Below are positions 35,233-44,179 of a stretch of DNA of 64,000 nucleotides, piece by piece; the stretch's first letter is position 1; each line of letters starts with the position of its first letter. The position numbers and the translations under genes were made by a program. Under the pieces are notes generated by a model. It was not told the DNA's origin, searched no databases, and was given only the letters and a program-made list of their open reading frames with translations. This stretch comes from Spiractinospora alimapuensis (GTDB lineage Bacteria; Actinomycetota; Actinomycetes; Streptosporangiales; Streptosporangiaceae), in assembly GCF_018437505.1 (NCBI RefSeq), contig NZ_CP072467.1:2170001-2234000 (forward strand), in the 5' to 3' direction.

Positions 35233-36261
35233 CTAGCCGGCGGGGTAGGCGGCCCTGATGCGGTCCGCGAAGGGGGCGAACTCGGCCCCGTGGCGGAACG
35301 CCGAACGCATCGTCTCGGGATCGGCGACGCCTTGGCCGGCGATGTCGAAGGCCGTGCCGTGGTCGACGGACGTACGCAGGATGGGCAGGCCCACCGTCAC
35401 CGAGATCGTGCCGTTGAAATCGAACGTCTTGGCGGCGATGTGTCCCTGGTCGTGGTACTGCGACAACACACCGTCGTACCGGTCGTCAGCGAGGAGCTGG
35501 TGGAACACGGAGTCCGCGGGCACGGGCCCGACGACGTTCACGCCGCGGTCCCTCGCGGCGCGGACCGCCGGCTCCAGGTGCACGATCTCCTCGTCACCGA
35601 AGGCACCGTTCTCCCCGCCATGGGGGTTGATGGCGGCGACCGCCAGTCGGGGGTGGTCGTGACCGAAGACGCGGAGCGCGGTCAGGGCGGCGTCGATACT
35701 CTCGGTCTGCTGCGGGACGGACACACGGTTCAGCGCCTCGCGCAGGGACAGGTGCCGCGTGGCGAAGAAGATCTTCTTGCCACGGACCACGAACATGGTG
35801 CTCTGGTCCTTGGCCCCGGTGAGGGCGCCGAGCATCTCGGTGTGCCCGAGGTGCTCGCTACCCGCCGCCCAGATCGCCTCCTTGTTGATGGGGCCGGTCA
35901 CGATCCCCGCGACGTGTCGGTCCAGGGCCGCGCGCGTGGCCACCTCGATCGCCCGCACCGCCGCCTGGCCCGCGCGTCGGTCGACCGTGCCCCAGGGCAG
36001 TTCCGTCTCGCCCAGAACCGCGATGTCGAGGCAGTCGACCACTCCTTCCCGGGCGTCCGGGAGGTCCCAGGAGTTCAGCACCCGCACCTCGGCGTCGAGG
36101 CCACATACGGCCAGGGCACGGCGCACCGTCACGGGGTCGCCGACGACCACGCCCCGCGCGGAGAGTGCCTCGGTGTTCTCCAGCAGCGTACGGACGGTGA
36201 TCTCGGGGCCGATCCCCACGGGATCTCCCATGGTCAGGGCCAGGGTCGGTCGCTGTGTCAC
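35233..36261 (-). CDS. pdxA2: PdxA2-type 4-phospho-D-threonate/D-erythronate dehydrogenase
   Basis: A 342-residue PdxA-family NAD-dependent dehydrogenase with LTMGDPVGIGPEI, VTGPINKEAIWAAG, GHTEMLG, metal-site residues in VAAINPHGGENGAFGDEE and YHDQGHIAAKTFDF. In operons with a DUF1537 kinase such proteins oxidise and decarboxylate 4-phospho-threonate to dihydroxyacetone phosphate, not pyridoxine precursors. The GTG start overlaps the kinase stop as GTGA, so the two are translationally coupled. Confidence 0.88.
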   Translation of the reverse strand: MTQRPTLALTMGDPVGIGPEITVRTLLENTEALSARGVVVGDPVTVRRALAVCGLDAEVRVLNSWDLPDAREGVVDCLDIAVLGETELPWGTVDRRAGQAAVRAIEVATRAALDRHVAGIVTGPINKEAIWAAGSEHLGHTEMLGALTGAKDQSTMFVVRGKKIFFATRHLSLREALNRVSVPQQTESIDAALTALRVFGHDHPRLAVAAINPHGGENGAFGDEEIVHLEPAVRAARDRGVNVVGPVPADSVFHQLLADDRYDGVLSQYHDQGHIAAKTFDFNGTISVTVGLPILRTSVDHGTAFDIAGQGVADPETMRSAFRHGAEFAPFADRIRAAYPAG

Positions 36262-37574
36262 GTGTTCTCGTCCTCCCGTCGCACCTGGGCGCTGACTCGT
36301 CGGCGCCCAGCACGCACCGCCTCACGTACCGTCTCCAGGCACGCGGCCACGGTGTCGTCCTCTCCGATCAATCCACCCTTGGTCACCACGGGGGTGCCGT
36401 CCAGCACACCCCCGCTGAGGGTTCCGAACACCGCGAGCGGAACCACCTCCCCTCCCACCTCGAACGCGCGGACCTGTCCATGCTCCAGCACGGCCGCCGT
36501 GACCGAACCGCCCGTGGTGAACAACCCGCTGGGTGGCTGCCCGAGCCGGAACGCGTCCAGCGCCATTCCGGACAGGGCCGCGGGCAGGTCCTGACGGGCC
36601 GCGCGCGGCAGGTCAACGACGTCGCGACTGGTGGAGGCCGTTCGCAACACGACGACGTCGGGAAACGCGTGCCTCCGCAATTCCGCGGCGAGCGTCGCGA
36701 CCACTTCTCCACGGTGCCGGGGGTCGGCGTCGAGCCGGCGCACGTCGACATCGACGAACGTCGCGTCGTCGGCCACACCGCGCCATTGACGCCGGGTCAG
36801 TGACGTCGCGCTGCCGACGATCGCCAGGATCGGCGCGACCCGCGTCTCGCCCTCGGTCAGCGCGAGGGCCCGGGCGAGAAACGCGCCGAACGGCCCCGGA
36901 TCCACCGCGAGCCAGGCCGTGCCGTCTCGCCGCGACACCTCGGCGGCGGCGTCGGCCACCATCCTCAGGTGGTCTTCGGTGACCGCGTCGGCGAGGACCA
37001 CGGGCTCCTCGCCCTCGGCGAGGGCCTCGACAAGTCCCGGCGCCGTGACCTGCCCAACCGGCACGTGGCGCACCGCGAGGTCGGTCTGCTCGGCGAGGAT
37101 CTCGGCGACAACGCTCGTGCGCATCGGGCATTCCGGGTCGACGGCGAGCTCGGTGTCCTCCAGTCGGACACCGCCCAGGAGCTGGACCCCGTCCACCGTG
37201 ACCCGCCCCGATTTGGGGTGCGCCGGGGCGAGCAGGGCCCGGACCCGAGCGGGGGCGGGGTCGGTGGTGGCGTAGGCGGAGCGCAGGGCCGCCGCCAGCT
37301 CGCTGCCGATGTTGCCCCGCAACGTGGTGTCCGTACGCTTGACGACGAGCCGTACCGGCCCCGCGGCGGCGACGGCGTCCGCCACCCGTCGCCCGGCGAG
37401 GTCGGCGGGCAGGTGCCGGCTGTCGGTGTTCACCACCAGCACGTCGTAGTCACCCGCGCACCGCGCCACGTGGTGCGCGGTGACGGTCGCGGTACGCATG
37501 CCGTCGCGCGCGAACCCCGCACCGGTCGCGTTCGCACCGGTGACGTCGTCGGCGACCACCAGCACCTGCGCCAT
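36258..37574 (-). CDS. four-carbon acid sugar kinase (DUF1537, OtnK/DtnK family)
   Basis: A 438-residue kinase. The N-terminal sugar-binding domain shows VVADDVTGANATGAGFARDG, VVNTDSRHLPA and KRTDTTLRGNIGSEL. The C-terminal nucleotide-binding domain shows SATSLTRRQW, GLFTTGGSVTAAVLE and VTKGGLIGEDDTV. It phosphorylates C4 of threonate or erythronate. ATG 37574 has GGTGGAGC upstream; the much longer frame beyond it is a shadow of the permease gene. It is the third gene of the deoR-gntP-kinase-pdxA2 operon. Confidence 0.92.
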   Translation of the reverse strand: MAQVLVVADDVTGANATGAGFARDGMRTATVTAHHVARCAGDYDVLVVNTDSRHLPADLAGRRVADAVAAAGPVRLVVKRTDTTLRGNIGSELAAALRSAYATTDPAPARVRALLAPAHPKSGRVTVDGVQLLGGVRLEDTELAVDPECPMRTSVVAEILAEQTDLAVRHVPVGQVTAPGLVEALAEGEEPVVLADAVTEDHLRMVADAAAEVSRRDGTAWLAVDPGPFGAFLARALALTEGETRVAPILAIVGSATSLTRRQWRGVADDATFVDVDVRRLDADPRHRGEVVATLAAELRRHAFPDVVVLRTASTSRDVVDLPRAARQDLPAALSGMALDAFRLGQPPSGLFTTGGSVTAAVLEHGQVRAFEVGGEVVPLAVFGTLSGGVLDGTPVVTKGGLIGEDDTVAACLETVREAVRAGRRRVSAQVRREDENT

Positions 37575-37624
37575 GCTCCACCCTTCCGATCGGTACGTGC
37601 CGGGACACCCTGTCCTCGTGGCCG

Positions 37625-39031
37625 TCAGTTCAGGATGAGCGCGGCGACACCCAACAGCGGGAGGCTCGCTGCCCACAGCAGGGTCGTCATGCCCGTCCAC
37701 ATCTTCATCGCCGCCCCACCGGACAGTCCGGTGAACCGGGTGACCACCCAGAAGTAGGAGTCGTTGACGTAGCTGAACACGAACGAGCCAGCGCACGCCG
37801 CGAGGACCGCGAGTACGGGGTTGAGTCCGCCGGCCTCGGCGATCGGCGCCGTCAACGTCGCCGCCGTGATGATCGCGACCGTGCCCGACCCCTGGGCGAT
37901 CCGCACGAAGGTGGAGATCAGGAACGGGAGGAGGAACAGTGGGACGGGCCACGCGGCGACCATGTCCGCGAGGGCGTCGCCCACGCCGGACTGGCGCAGC
38001 ACCTCTCCGAAGGCCCCACCGGCTCCGGTGATGAAAACGATCATCCCGGCGGATGCGGCGGCCGCGGTGAGCCAGCCGACGACGGTGGAGCGGCGGGTGC
38101 CGCGTGGGGGCAGGAGGTAGACGGCGATCGCGAGGCCGATCATCAGCGCGACGGCCGGCTGCCCGATGACACCGAACACGTTGTCGAGCGTGGACTCCGG
38201 TGCGACCGCGTTGGTGACCGTGTCGCCGATGATCAACAGCAGAGGCAACAACAGCGGGATCATGGCCCGGAAGGCCCCGATCTGGGGGTCGGGCGGCTCC
38301 TCGGTGATGGGACGCATGGCTCCGCCGCCACCGGGGACGGCGATCATGCCCTCTTCCGGCGCGCCCACCGTCGACTCCGCCCCGCTCTTGCCGGGCACGA
38401 GCGACGGGTCGACCTGGCTCTCCAACCGTGGCCCCATGATGCGGGCGTAGGCGACCACGACCGGGAACAGCGGGACACAGAACAGCGCGCCCGCGAGGAT
38501 GATGGCCCCGAGGTCCGCGCCGAGGAGGCCCGCGGCCGCCAGGGGTCCGGGCGTGGGAGGCACCATGTGGTGGGTGATCGACAGCCCGCCGCCCAGCGCG
38601 ATGGACATGACGACGAGCGGTTTTCCGTACCTGCGGGCGAGGGAGCGTGCCAGGGGGTGCAGGATGACGAAGCCCGAGTCGCAGAAGACGGGGACGGACA
38701 CTATCGCTCCTGTGCCCGCCAGGGCGACGTCCTCCCGGCCTCGTCCGGCGAGGCGGACGAACATCTTCGCCAGGGCGTCGGCGGCGCCGCTCTCCTCCAT
38801 GACCTTGCCGATCATCACGCCGAGCGCGATGACGATGCCGATGCCGGCGAGGGTGTTGCCGAAGCCGGTGGTGATGTGCTCCAGGAGCTCCGCGGCGGGC
38901 ACTCCGGCGATGGCGCCGGTGACCATCGCCCCGGCCAGGAGCGCGACGAACGCGTCCAGGCGGGACCATATGACGAGGGTGATGATGGCGGCGAACCCGA
39001 GCACGAGCGCCGCGAGCAGCTGAATCTCCAT
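37625..39031 (-). CDS. GntP-family sugar-acid permease
   Basis: A 468-residue membrane protein with about 12-14 hydrophobic segments. Family patterns include FGNTLAGIGIVIALGVMIGKVMEESGAA, VSVPVFCDSGFVILHPLAR, GLSITHHMVPPTPGPLAAA and the C-terminal VNDSYFWVVTRFTGLS. A polar, Gly-rich cytoplasmic loop lies in the middle (about 207-245). It likely imports D-threonate, D-erythronate or a related acid with protons. It follows deoR by 18 bases and precedes the kinase by 50. Confidence 0.93.
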   Translation of the reverse strand: MEIQLLAALVLGFAAIITLVIWSRLDAFVALLAGAMVTGAIAGVPAAELLEHITTGFGNTLAGIGIVIALGVMIGKVMEESGAADALAKMFVRLAGRGREDVALAGTGAIVSVPVFCDSGFVILHPLARSLARRYGKPLVVMSIALGGGLSITHHMVPPTPGPLAAAGLLGADLGAIILAGALFCVPLFPVVVAYARIMGPRLESQVDPSLVPGKSGAESTVGAPEEGMIAVPGGGGAMRPITEEPPDPQIGAFRAMIPLLLPLLLIIGDTVTNAVAPESTLDNVFGVIGQPAVALMIGLAIAVYLLPPRGTRRSTVVGWLTAAAASAGMIVFITGAGGAFGEVLRQSGVGDALADMVAAWPVPLFLLPFLISTFVRIAQGSGTVAIITAATLTAPIAEAGGLNPVLAVLAACAGSFVFSYVNDSYFWVVTRFTGLSGGAAMKMWTGMTTLLWAASLPLLGVAALILN

Positions 39032-39049
39032 GCTGCCTCCGGGGGAAGG

Positions 39050-39847
39050 TCAGGCGGCGCCGGCGGACCCTTCCGGCCGGCGCACGGTGATGGGGGCACA
39101 CCTAGGGTCGTCCGCGAGCGCGGTGCGGCCTTCGGTGGTGAGGGTGTCGTCGGTGATGACCTGGTACGCGTCGGGCAGCCGTGCCCAGTGCGGGAACGGC
39201 TCGGCCCCGATCTTGCTCGCGTCGGCCACCACGACGACACACGTGGCGCGGCGGCACTGGAGTTCCTTGACCTCCGCCAGCTCCGCGCTGCGACAACTAA
39301 TCCCGAGGGTGGGGACGAGACCGTCCGCACCGATGAACGCGATGTCCGGGGTGACGCGGTCCAGCGCCTCCCGGACGAGGTCACCGACGAACGAGCCGCG
39401 CCGGTGCCGCAGTCGACCACCGGCGACCGTCACCTCAACGCCCTCCGCCTCGCACAGGGCCCACAGGGGGCCGGTGCCCGTGGTGATGACGGAGAGGGGG
39501 GACGCGGAGCTCGCGAGCTTCTCCGCGATGTAGGTGGTGGTACTACCGGCGTCCAGCAGGACCGTGGGTGAACGACCCAGGTCGAGTCGCGCCACCATGT
39601 CGACGGCCCGTTCGGCGATGCGCCGCTTCGCGGTCGCGTGCTGGCGGGACTTCTGCGCGACGGAGAGTTCCGTCCCCGCACCCAGCGGGAGCGCACCCCC
39701 GTGGGTGCGGACCACCTTTCCCGCACGCTCCAACTCCGCGAGCACGCGTCGGACGGTGGACGGACTCACGGCCAGCAGCGCGGCGAGGTCGTCAACGCGG
39801 TGAACGCCGTCGACAACCGCGTCGTACAACCGCTGATGACGTGGCAT
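39050..39847 (-). CDS. DeoR-family transcriptional regulator
   Basis: A 265-residue protein. The N-terminal DeoR HTH has RLYDAVVDGVHRVDDLAALL and VSPSTVRRVLAELERAGKVVRTHGGA; the C-terminal DeoRC effector domain has LLDAGSTTTYIAEKL, ITTGTGPLW, GGRLRHRRGSFVG and DIAFIGADGL. It likely represses the downstream acid-sugar operon and responds to a phosphorylated intermediate. As first gene of the operon it is probably autoregulated. Confidence 0.92.
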   Translation of the reverse strand: MPRHQRLYDAVVDGVHRVDDLAALLAVSPSTVRRVLAELERAGKVVRTHGGALPLGAGTELSVAQKSRQHATAKRRIAERAVDMVARLDLGRSPTVLLDAGSTTTYIAEKLASSASPLSVITTGTGPLWALCEAEGVEVTVAGGRLRHRRGSFVGDLVREALDRVTPDIAFIGADGLVPTLGISCRSAELAEVKELQCRRATCVVVVADASKIGAEPFPHWARLPDAYQVITDDTLTTEGRTALADDPRCAPITVRRPEGSAGAA

Positions 39848-40415
39848 AACCCTCCAATGCGCTCAAACCACGCAGACACTCCCGAAAGTATGCGTGTTTC
39901 GCGCACGCCACACAAGCCCCGCGATCATCTCCTCCTCACCCGCGCCACGTCCGACGCAGGCGCGTCTGGTCCCCCACAGTCAGCACCACGCGGCATGGGG
40001 AGAACATCGGCGGAGCAGGACCGTCACGCTCGGGGGTAGTGCGGGCAGGACCTCCGCACACCCCGAAGGCGACGGCGTGCCTGGGGGCCCGTGGACCTTG
40101 GCCGAGCGTCGCGTGGTGGAGCATGCCCGGGCATGCAGTGCGGTGTGTGGCGCTCCGCCGATCGCCAGCCCACGGGCAACGCTCACGCTGGGCGCGGCGA
40201 TGGTCTCTCGACCCGTCCCGGCCCGCCCGGGCGGCGAGGACGAGCGGGAGCCGCCCGCTGCGAACTCCCCTGGCGACGAACCACGCGGGCGGGGCGTGTC
40301 CGTACCGGCTACCCGTAGCTCCGAGGACCTTCCGTGACCCCCGCAGTGGGCGAAACGCCTCCGTCATGGGCAACGGTGTGGACGACCCCACCCGCGTCGG
40401 GCCGTCCCGGCGGGG
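39848..40415. other. intergenic region upstream of the acid-sugar operon
   Basis: No gene recognised in 568 bases. It contains the DeoR-operon promoter region at its left end and, at 40121-40136, the perfect 16-bp palindrome GCATGCCCGGGCATGC. Short frames on both strands are Pro/Arg/Ser-rich and lack RBS signals. Confidence 0.4.
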
Positions 40416-41444
40416 TCACACCTCCACGACCCGCCCCTCGGCCGCGCTCCGGCGCGCGGCGGCGATGACCTCGAGGCCGTGGATCACGTCATGGGTGTCG
40501 ACCGGGACGGGCTCGCCGAGAGCGACGGCGTCGCGAACCCCGACCCAGAACGACACATAGGCGCCAGACTCCGCGGGGACGGGATGGGTGTCACCCGCGA
40601 CTCCGAGACGCCCGAGGGGTGGCTCCGGTTGCGGTCCCCAGTCGGGGGACGCTCCGGCGGTGTCCACTGTGTAGGCGCCCTCGCTGCCCAGGAGTCGGAA
40701 TCGGGGGCCCGGTTGGGCCGCCACCCAGCTCATCGCGACAGAGGAGCGCACCCCGCCACTCGTGTGGGTGAGGGTCAGGTACGCGCTGTCCTCCGCCTGG
40801 ACGCCGGGGCGGATGGCGTCGAGCTCGGCGTACACGTGGCTGACCGGGCCGAAGAGGTTGACCGCCTGGTCGACGAGGTGTGGTCCCATTCCGTTGAGGA
40901 TCCCGCCGCCCTCGGCCGCCGTTTCGCTGTCGCGCCATGTCCCCGCGGCGTGGGGCCGCCAGCCCTCGAAGCGGGACTCGAACCGGTGCACACGGCCGAG
41001 CCCGCCACCGTCGACCACGTTCCAGAGGGTGAGGTAGTCGGTGTCCCACCGTCGGTTCTGGTACACGGTGAGGACCAGTTCGAGCTCGGCCGCGCGGGCG
41101 TCGAGGTCGCGCGCGTCGGCGGGGTCGAGGGCCAGAGGTTTGTCGACGACGACCGAGAGCCCGCTCTCCAGCGCCTGACGCGCGAACGAGGCGTGTGTCG
41201 GGTCCGGGGTGGCGATCACCGCGACGTCGAAGTCGACCGCGTTGTCCCACAACGTGTCGATGTCCGGGAGAACGTGGGCGTCGGGATGCTCCCTTTTGGC
41301 GCGCGCCTGTCGGTCCGGGTTTCCGGTCACGATCCCGGCGAGCCGCAGGCCCGGTGTGGCGACGATGTACGGGGCGTGGAACAGCGCTCCACCTCGCCCG
41401 TAGCCGACCAGGGCGACCCGGAGTTCTCGATCAAGCGCAACCAT
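40416..41444 (-). CDS. Gfo/Idh/MocA-family oxidoreductase
   Basis: A 342-residue NAD(P)-dependent sugar or polyol dehydrogenase homologue. The Rossmann start is RVALVGYGRGGALFHAPYI, with VAVIATPDPTHASFARQAL and the EKP-like VVDKPLALD. The C-terminal alpha/beta substrate domain has GGGILNGMGPHLVDQAVNLFG, which carries the catalytic-type Asp-x-x-x-x-Leu-Phe-Gly pattern. It is a single gene; the substrate is unknown. Confidence 0.9.
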   Translation of the reverse strand: MVALDRELRVALVGYGRGGALFHAPYIVATPGLRLAGIVTGNPDRQARAKREHPDAHVLPDIDTLWDNAVDFDVAVIATPDPTHASFARQALESGLSVVVDKPLALDPADARDLDARAAELELVLTVYQNRRWDTDYLTLWNVVDGGGLGRVHRFESRFEGWRPHAAGTWRDSETAAEGGGILNGMGPHLVDQAVNLFGPVSHVYAELDAIRPGVQAEDSAYLTLTHTSGGVRSSVAMSWVAAQPGPRFRLLGSEGAYTVDTAGASPDWGPQPEPPLGRLGVAGDTHPVPAESGAYVSFWVGVRDAVALGEPVPVDTHDVIHGLEVIAAARRSAAEGRVVEV

Positions 41445-41691
41445 GCCGCCATTATCGCGTCACTCCCCAATGTTCAGACGTGGACCGCGCTGTCGTCGCC
41501 TTCGGTGGCGACGGTGTCGCGCGGGTCCCCGGGCACGAAGCGGGGGCCGCCGGTCCCCCCGAACCGACGGCCCCCTACGGACGGCATCCCCCCGGTGCCG
41601 CCCTGGCGCCGGCGGGGCGCCAACATCCCCCTTGAGTTGGGGCCCCGCCTCCCTTATGGCCTTGTGTGGCGGACACTGCCGCCGTGGTCCC

Positions 41692-44064
41692 TCACGCCGC
41701 GACCGGCTCCTGCTGGGCCGCCGGACGCAGTGCCAGCTCCAGGACCTCCCGCACGTCGCTCACGGCGTGCACGGTGAGCTGGGACAAAATGTCCTCAGGG
41801 ACATCATCCAGGTCCGGCTCGTTGCGTGCCGGGATCAACACTGTTGTTATACCCGCGCGATGCGCCGCTAGCAGCTTCTGCTTCACTCCACCGATCGGGA
41901 GCACCCGGCCGGTGAGCGAGACCTCGCCCGTCATCGCGACGTCGGATCGTGCGGCGCGCCCGCTGAGAAGCGACGCCAACGCCGTGGTCATCGTGATACC
42001 GGCGCTGGGACCGTCCTTGGGCACCGCACCAGCGGGAACGTGCAGGTGGATACTGCGGTCCTTGAGGTCACCCACGGGCAGTTCCAGTTCAGCGCCGCGG
42101 GACCGCAGGTAGGACAGCGCGATCCGCGCCGACTCCTGCATGACGTCGCCGAGTTGCCCCGTGAGCGTCAACCCGCCAGCACCGGACTCGGCGTCGGCCA
42201 GCGACGCCTCGACGAACAGGACGTCTCCGCCCGCACCCGTGACCGCGAGCCCGGTCGCGACACCCGGAACGGACGTCCGATCCGCTGATTCAGGTGTGTG
42301 CTTGGGCCGCCCAAGGTACCCGCGAAGGTCCCCGGTGTCGACCGCCACGGGGAGCTCGGTGTCCCCCACCGCGACCGACGCGGCGATCTTGCGCAGCACC
42401 CGGGAGATGGACCGCTCCAGGTTGCGGACGCCCGCCTCGCGGGTGTACTCACCAGCGAGGACACGGAGTGCCTCGTCGGAGAGCCGTGCCTCACCGTCGT
42501 CGAGCCCCGCGCGTTCCAGTTGCCGTGGCAGCAGGTGGTCGCGGGCGATGGTCACCTTCTCGTCCTCGGTGTACCCGTCGAGCCGCACCACTTCCATCCG
42601 GTCCAGCAACGGCTCGGGGATGGCCTCGAGCACGTTGGCGGTGGCGAGGAACACGACGTCGGACAGGTCGAGGTCGACCTCCAGGTAGTGGTCCCGGAAG
42701 GTGTGGTTCTGCGCCGGGTCGAGCACCTCCAGCAGGGCCGCCGTCGGGTCGCCCCGGAAGTCCGAGCCCACCTTGTCGACCTCGTCGAGGAGCACGACGG
42801 GGTTCATCGAACCGGCCTCACGGATCGCGCGCACGATCCGGCCGGGCAGTGCACCGACGTACGTCCGCCGGTGGCCGCGGATCTCCGCCTCGTCCCGGAC
42901 GCCTCCCAGCGCGACGCGGGTGAAGCTCCGGCCCATCGCTCGGGCGACCGATTCGCCGAGGGACGTCTTGCCGACGCCGGGTGGACCGACGAGCGCGAGG
43001 ACGGCACCGCTGCGACGCCCTTCGACGATGCCCAGCCCGCGCTCCTCACGCCGCTTGCGCACGGCCAGGTACTCGACGATGCGTTCCTTCACATCATCCA
43101 GGCCGGCGTGGTCGGCGTCCAGGATCTCCCGCGCTCCGGTGATCTCGTAGGTGTCCTCGGTGCGCTCGTTCCACGGCATGTCGAGGATGGTGTCCAGCCA
43201 GGTGCGGATCCACCCGGCCTCCGGAGAGGAGTCCCCGGACCGCTCCAGCTTGTCCACCTCGTCCAGCGCGGCCTTGTGGACGTGTTCGGGCAGGTTCGCG
43301 GCCTCGACCCGCTCGCGGTAGTCGTCCTCCTCGGAGCCCGGCTTGCCGTCCAGCTCGTTGAGCTCCTTGCGGATGGCCTCCATCTGCTTACGCAGGAGGA
43401 ACTCACGTTGCTGCTTGTCGACGCCGTCCTGAACGTCGGAGTTGATCTTCTCGGTGACGTCCAGCTCGGCGACGTACTCGCGGGTCCACTCGATCAGGTG
43501 GGTGAGACGGTCCGCGAGGTCCCGGCTCTCGAGCAGTTCGAGCTTGTGCTGTGTGCTGAGGAACGGCGCGTAGCCCGCCCGGTCGGCCAGGGCCGCGGGG
43601 TCGTCGAGCTGTTGGACCGAGTCCAGGATCTGCCACGCCCCGCGCTTCTGCAGGTACGTGGAGAACACCGTCTTGAACTCGCGTGCCAGTTCCGCCAGCT
43701 TTCCGGGAACACTGCCCGGCTCGTCCTCGTAGGTCGTCGCATTGACCCACAGCGCGGCACCGGGTCCGGTCGTTCCGGCACCGACGCGGGCGCGCGCGGT
43801 TCCGCGAAGGACCGCGGCGGGCTCGCCCTTGGGAGTGCGGCCGACCTGTTCGACCAGCGCCACCGCGCCGACCGGAGCGTAGGACCCGTCGATTCTCGGC
43901 ACGATGAGCACACGCGGCTTGTCCGCGGTCTCGGCGCCGGCCTGAGCCGCCTCGATGGCGGCCCGGACATCGGAGTCGGAGATGTCGACCGGCACCACCA
44001 TGCCGGGCAGGACGACATCGTCGTCAAGCGGAAGGACCGGCAGGGTCACCTGGGTAGCAGTCAT
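41692..44064 (-). CDS. lon: ATP-dependent protease Lon
   Basis: A 790-residue LonA-type protease. It has an N-terminal LAN domain (about 7-200), a coiled-coil region, an AAA+ domain with Walker A GPPGVGKTS and Walker B VVLLDEVDKVG, and a C-terminal protease domain with catalytic Ser687 in KDGPSAG and Lys730 in GGVKQKLLAAH. It degrades damaged and regulatory proteins in the cytosol. The ATG is preceded by AGGAGGAG. An HspR-type inverted repeat overlaps the promoter. Confidence 0.96.
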   Translation of the reverse strand: MTATQVTLPVLPLDDDVVLPGMVVPVDISDSDVRAAIEAAQAGAETADKPRVLIVPRIDGSYAPVGAVALVEQVGRTPKGEPAAVLRGTARARVGAGTTGPGAALWVNATTYEDEPGSVPGKLAELAREFKTVFSTYLQKRGAWQILDSVQQLDDPAALADRAGYAPFLSTQHKLELLESRDLADRLTHLIEWTREYVAELDVTEKINSDVQDGVDKQQREFLLRKQMEAIRKELNELDGKPGSEEDDYRERVEAANLPEHVHKAALDEVDKLERSGDSSPEAGWIRTWLDTILDMPWNERTEDTYEITGAREILDADHAGLDDVKERIVEYLAVRKRREERGLGIVEGRRSGAVLALVGPPGVGKTSLGESVARAMGRSFTRVALGGVRDEAEIRGHRRTYVGALPGRIVRAIREAGSMNPVVLLDEVDKVGSDFRGDPTAALLEVLDPAQNHTFRDHYLEVDLDLSDVVFLATANVLEAIPEPLLDRMEVVRLDGYTEDEKVTIARDHLLPRQLERAGLDDGEARLSDEALRVLAGEYTREAGVRNLERSISRVLRKIAASVAVGDTELPVAVDTGDLRGYLGRPKHTPESADRTSVPGVATGLAVTGAGGDVLFVEASLADAESGAGGLTLTGQLGDVMQESARIALSYLRSRGAELELPVGDLKDRSIHLHVPAGAVPKDGPSAGITMTTALASLLSGRAARSDVAMTGEVSLTGRVLPIGGVKQKLLAAHRAGITTVLIPARNEPDLDDVPEDILSQLTVHAVSDVREVLELALRPAAQQEPVAA

Positions 44065-44077
44065 GAACTCCTCCTAG

Positions 44078-44096
44078 TTGAGTCACTTAAGCTCAA
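44078..44096 (-). promoter_or_regulatory. HAIR element (HspR operator) upstream of lon
   Basis: TTGAGC-N7-ACTCAA on the minus strand matches the HspR-associated inverted repeat CTTGAGT-N7-ACTCAAG in all but one core base. It begins 14 bases upstream of the lon start codon, where it would cover the -10 region. HspR is known to repress lon in Streptomyces, so heat-shock control is likely. Confidence 0.75.
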
Positions 44097-44179
44097 TAAA
44101 CAAGAGTCCAAGATTGTTCCCCGATCCGTGTTCGCCCACAGCGATCACCCACACGGACGGGATTACGTGGCCGCTGCGC

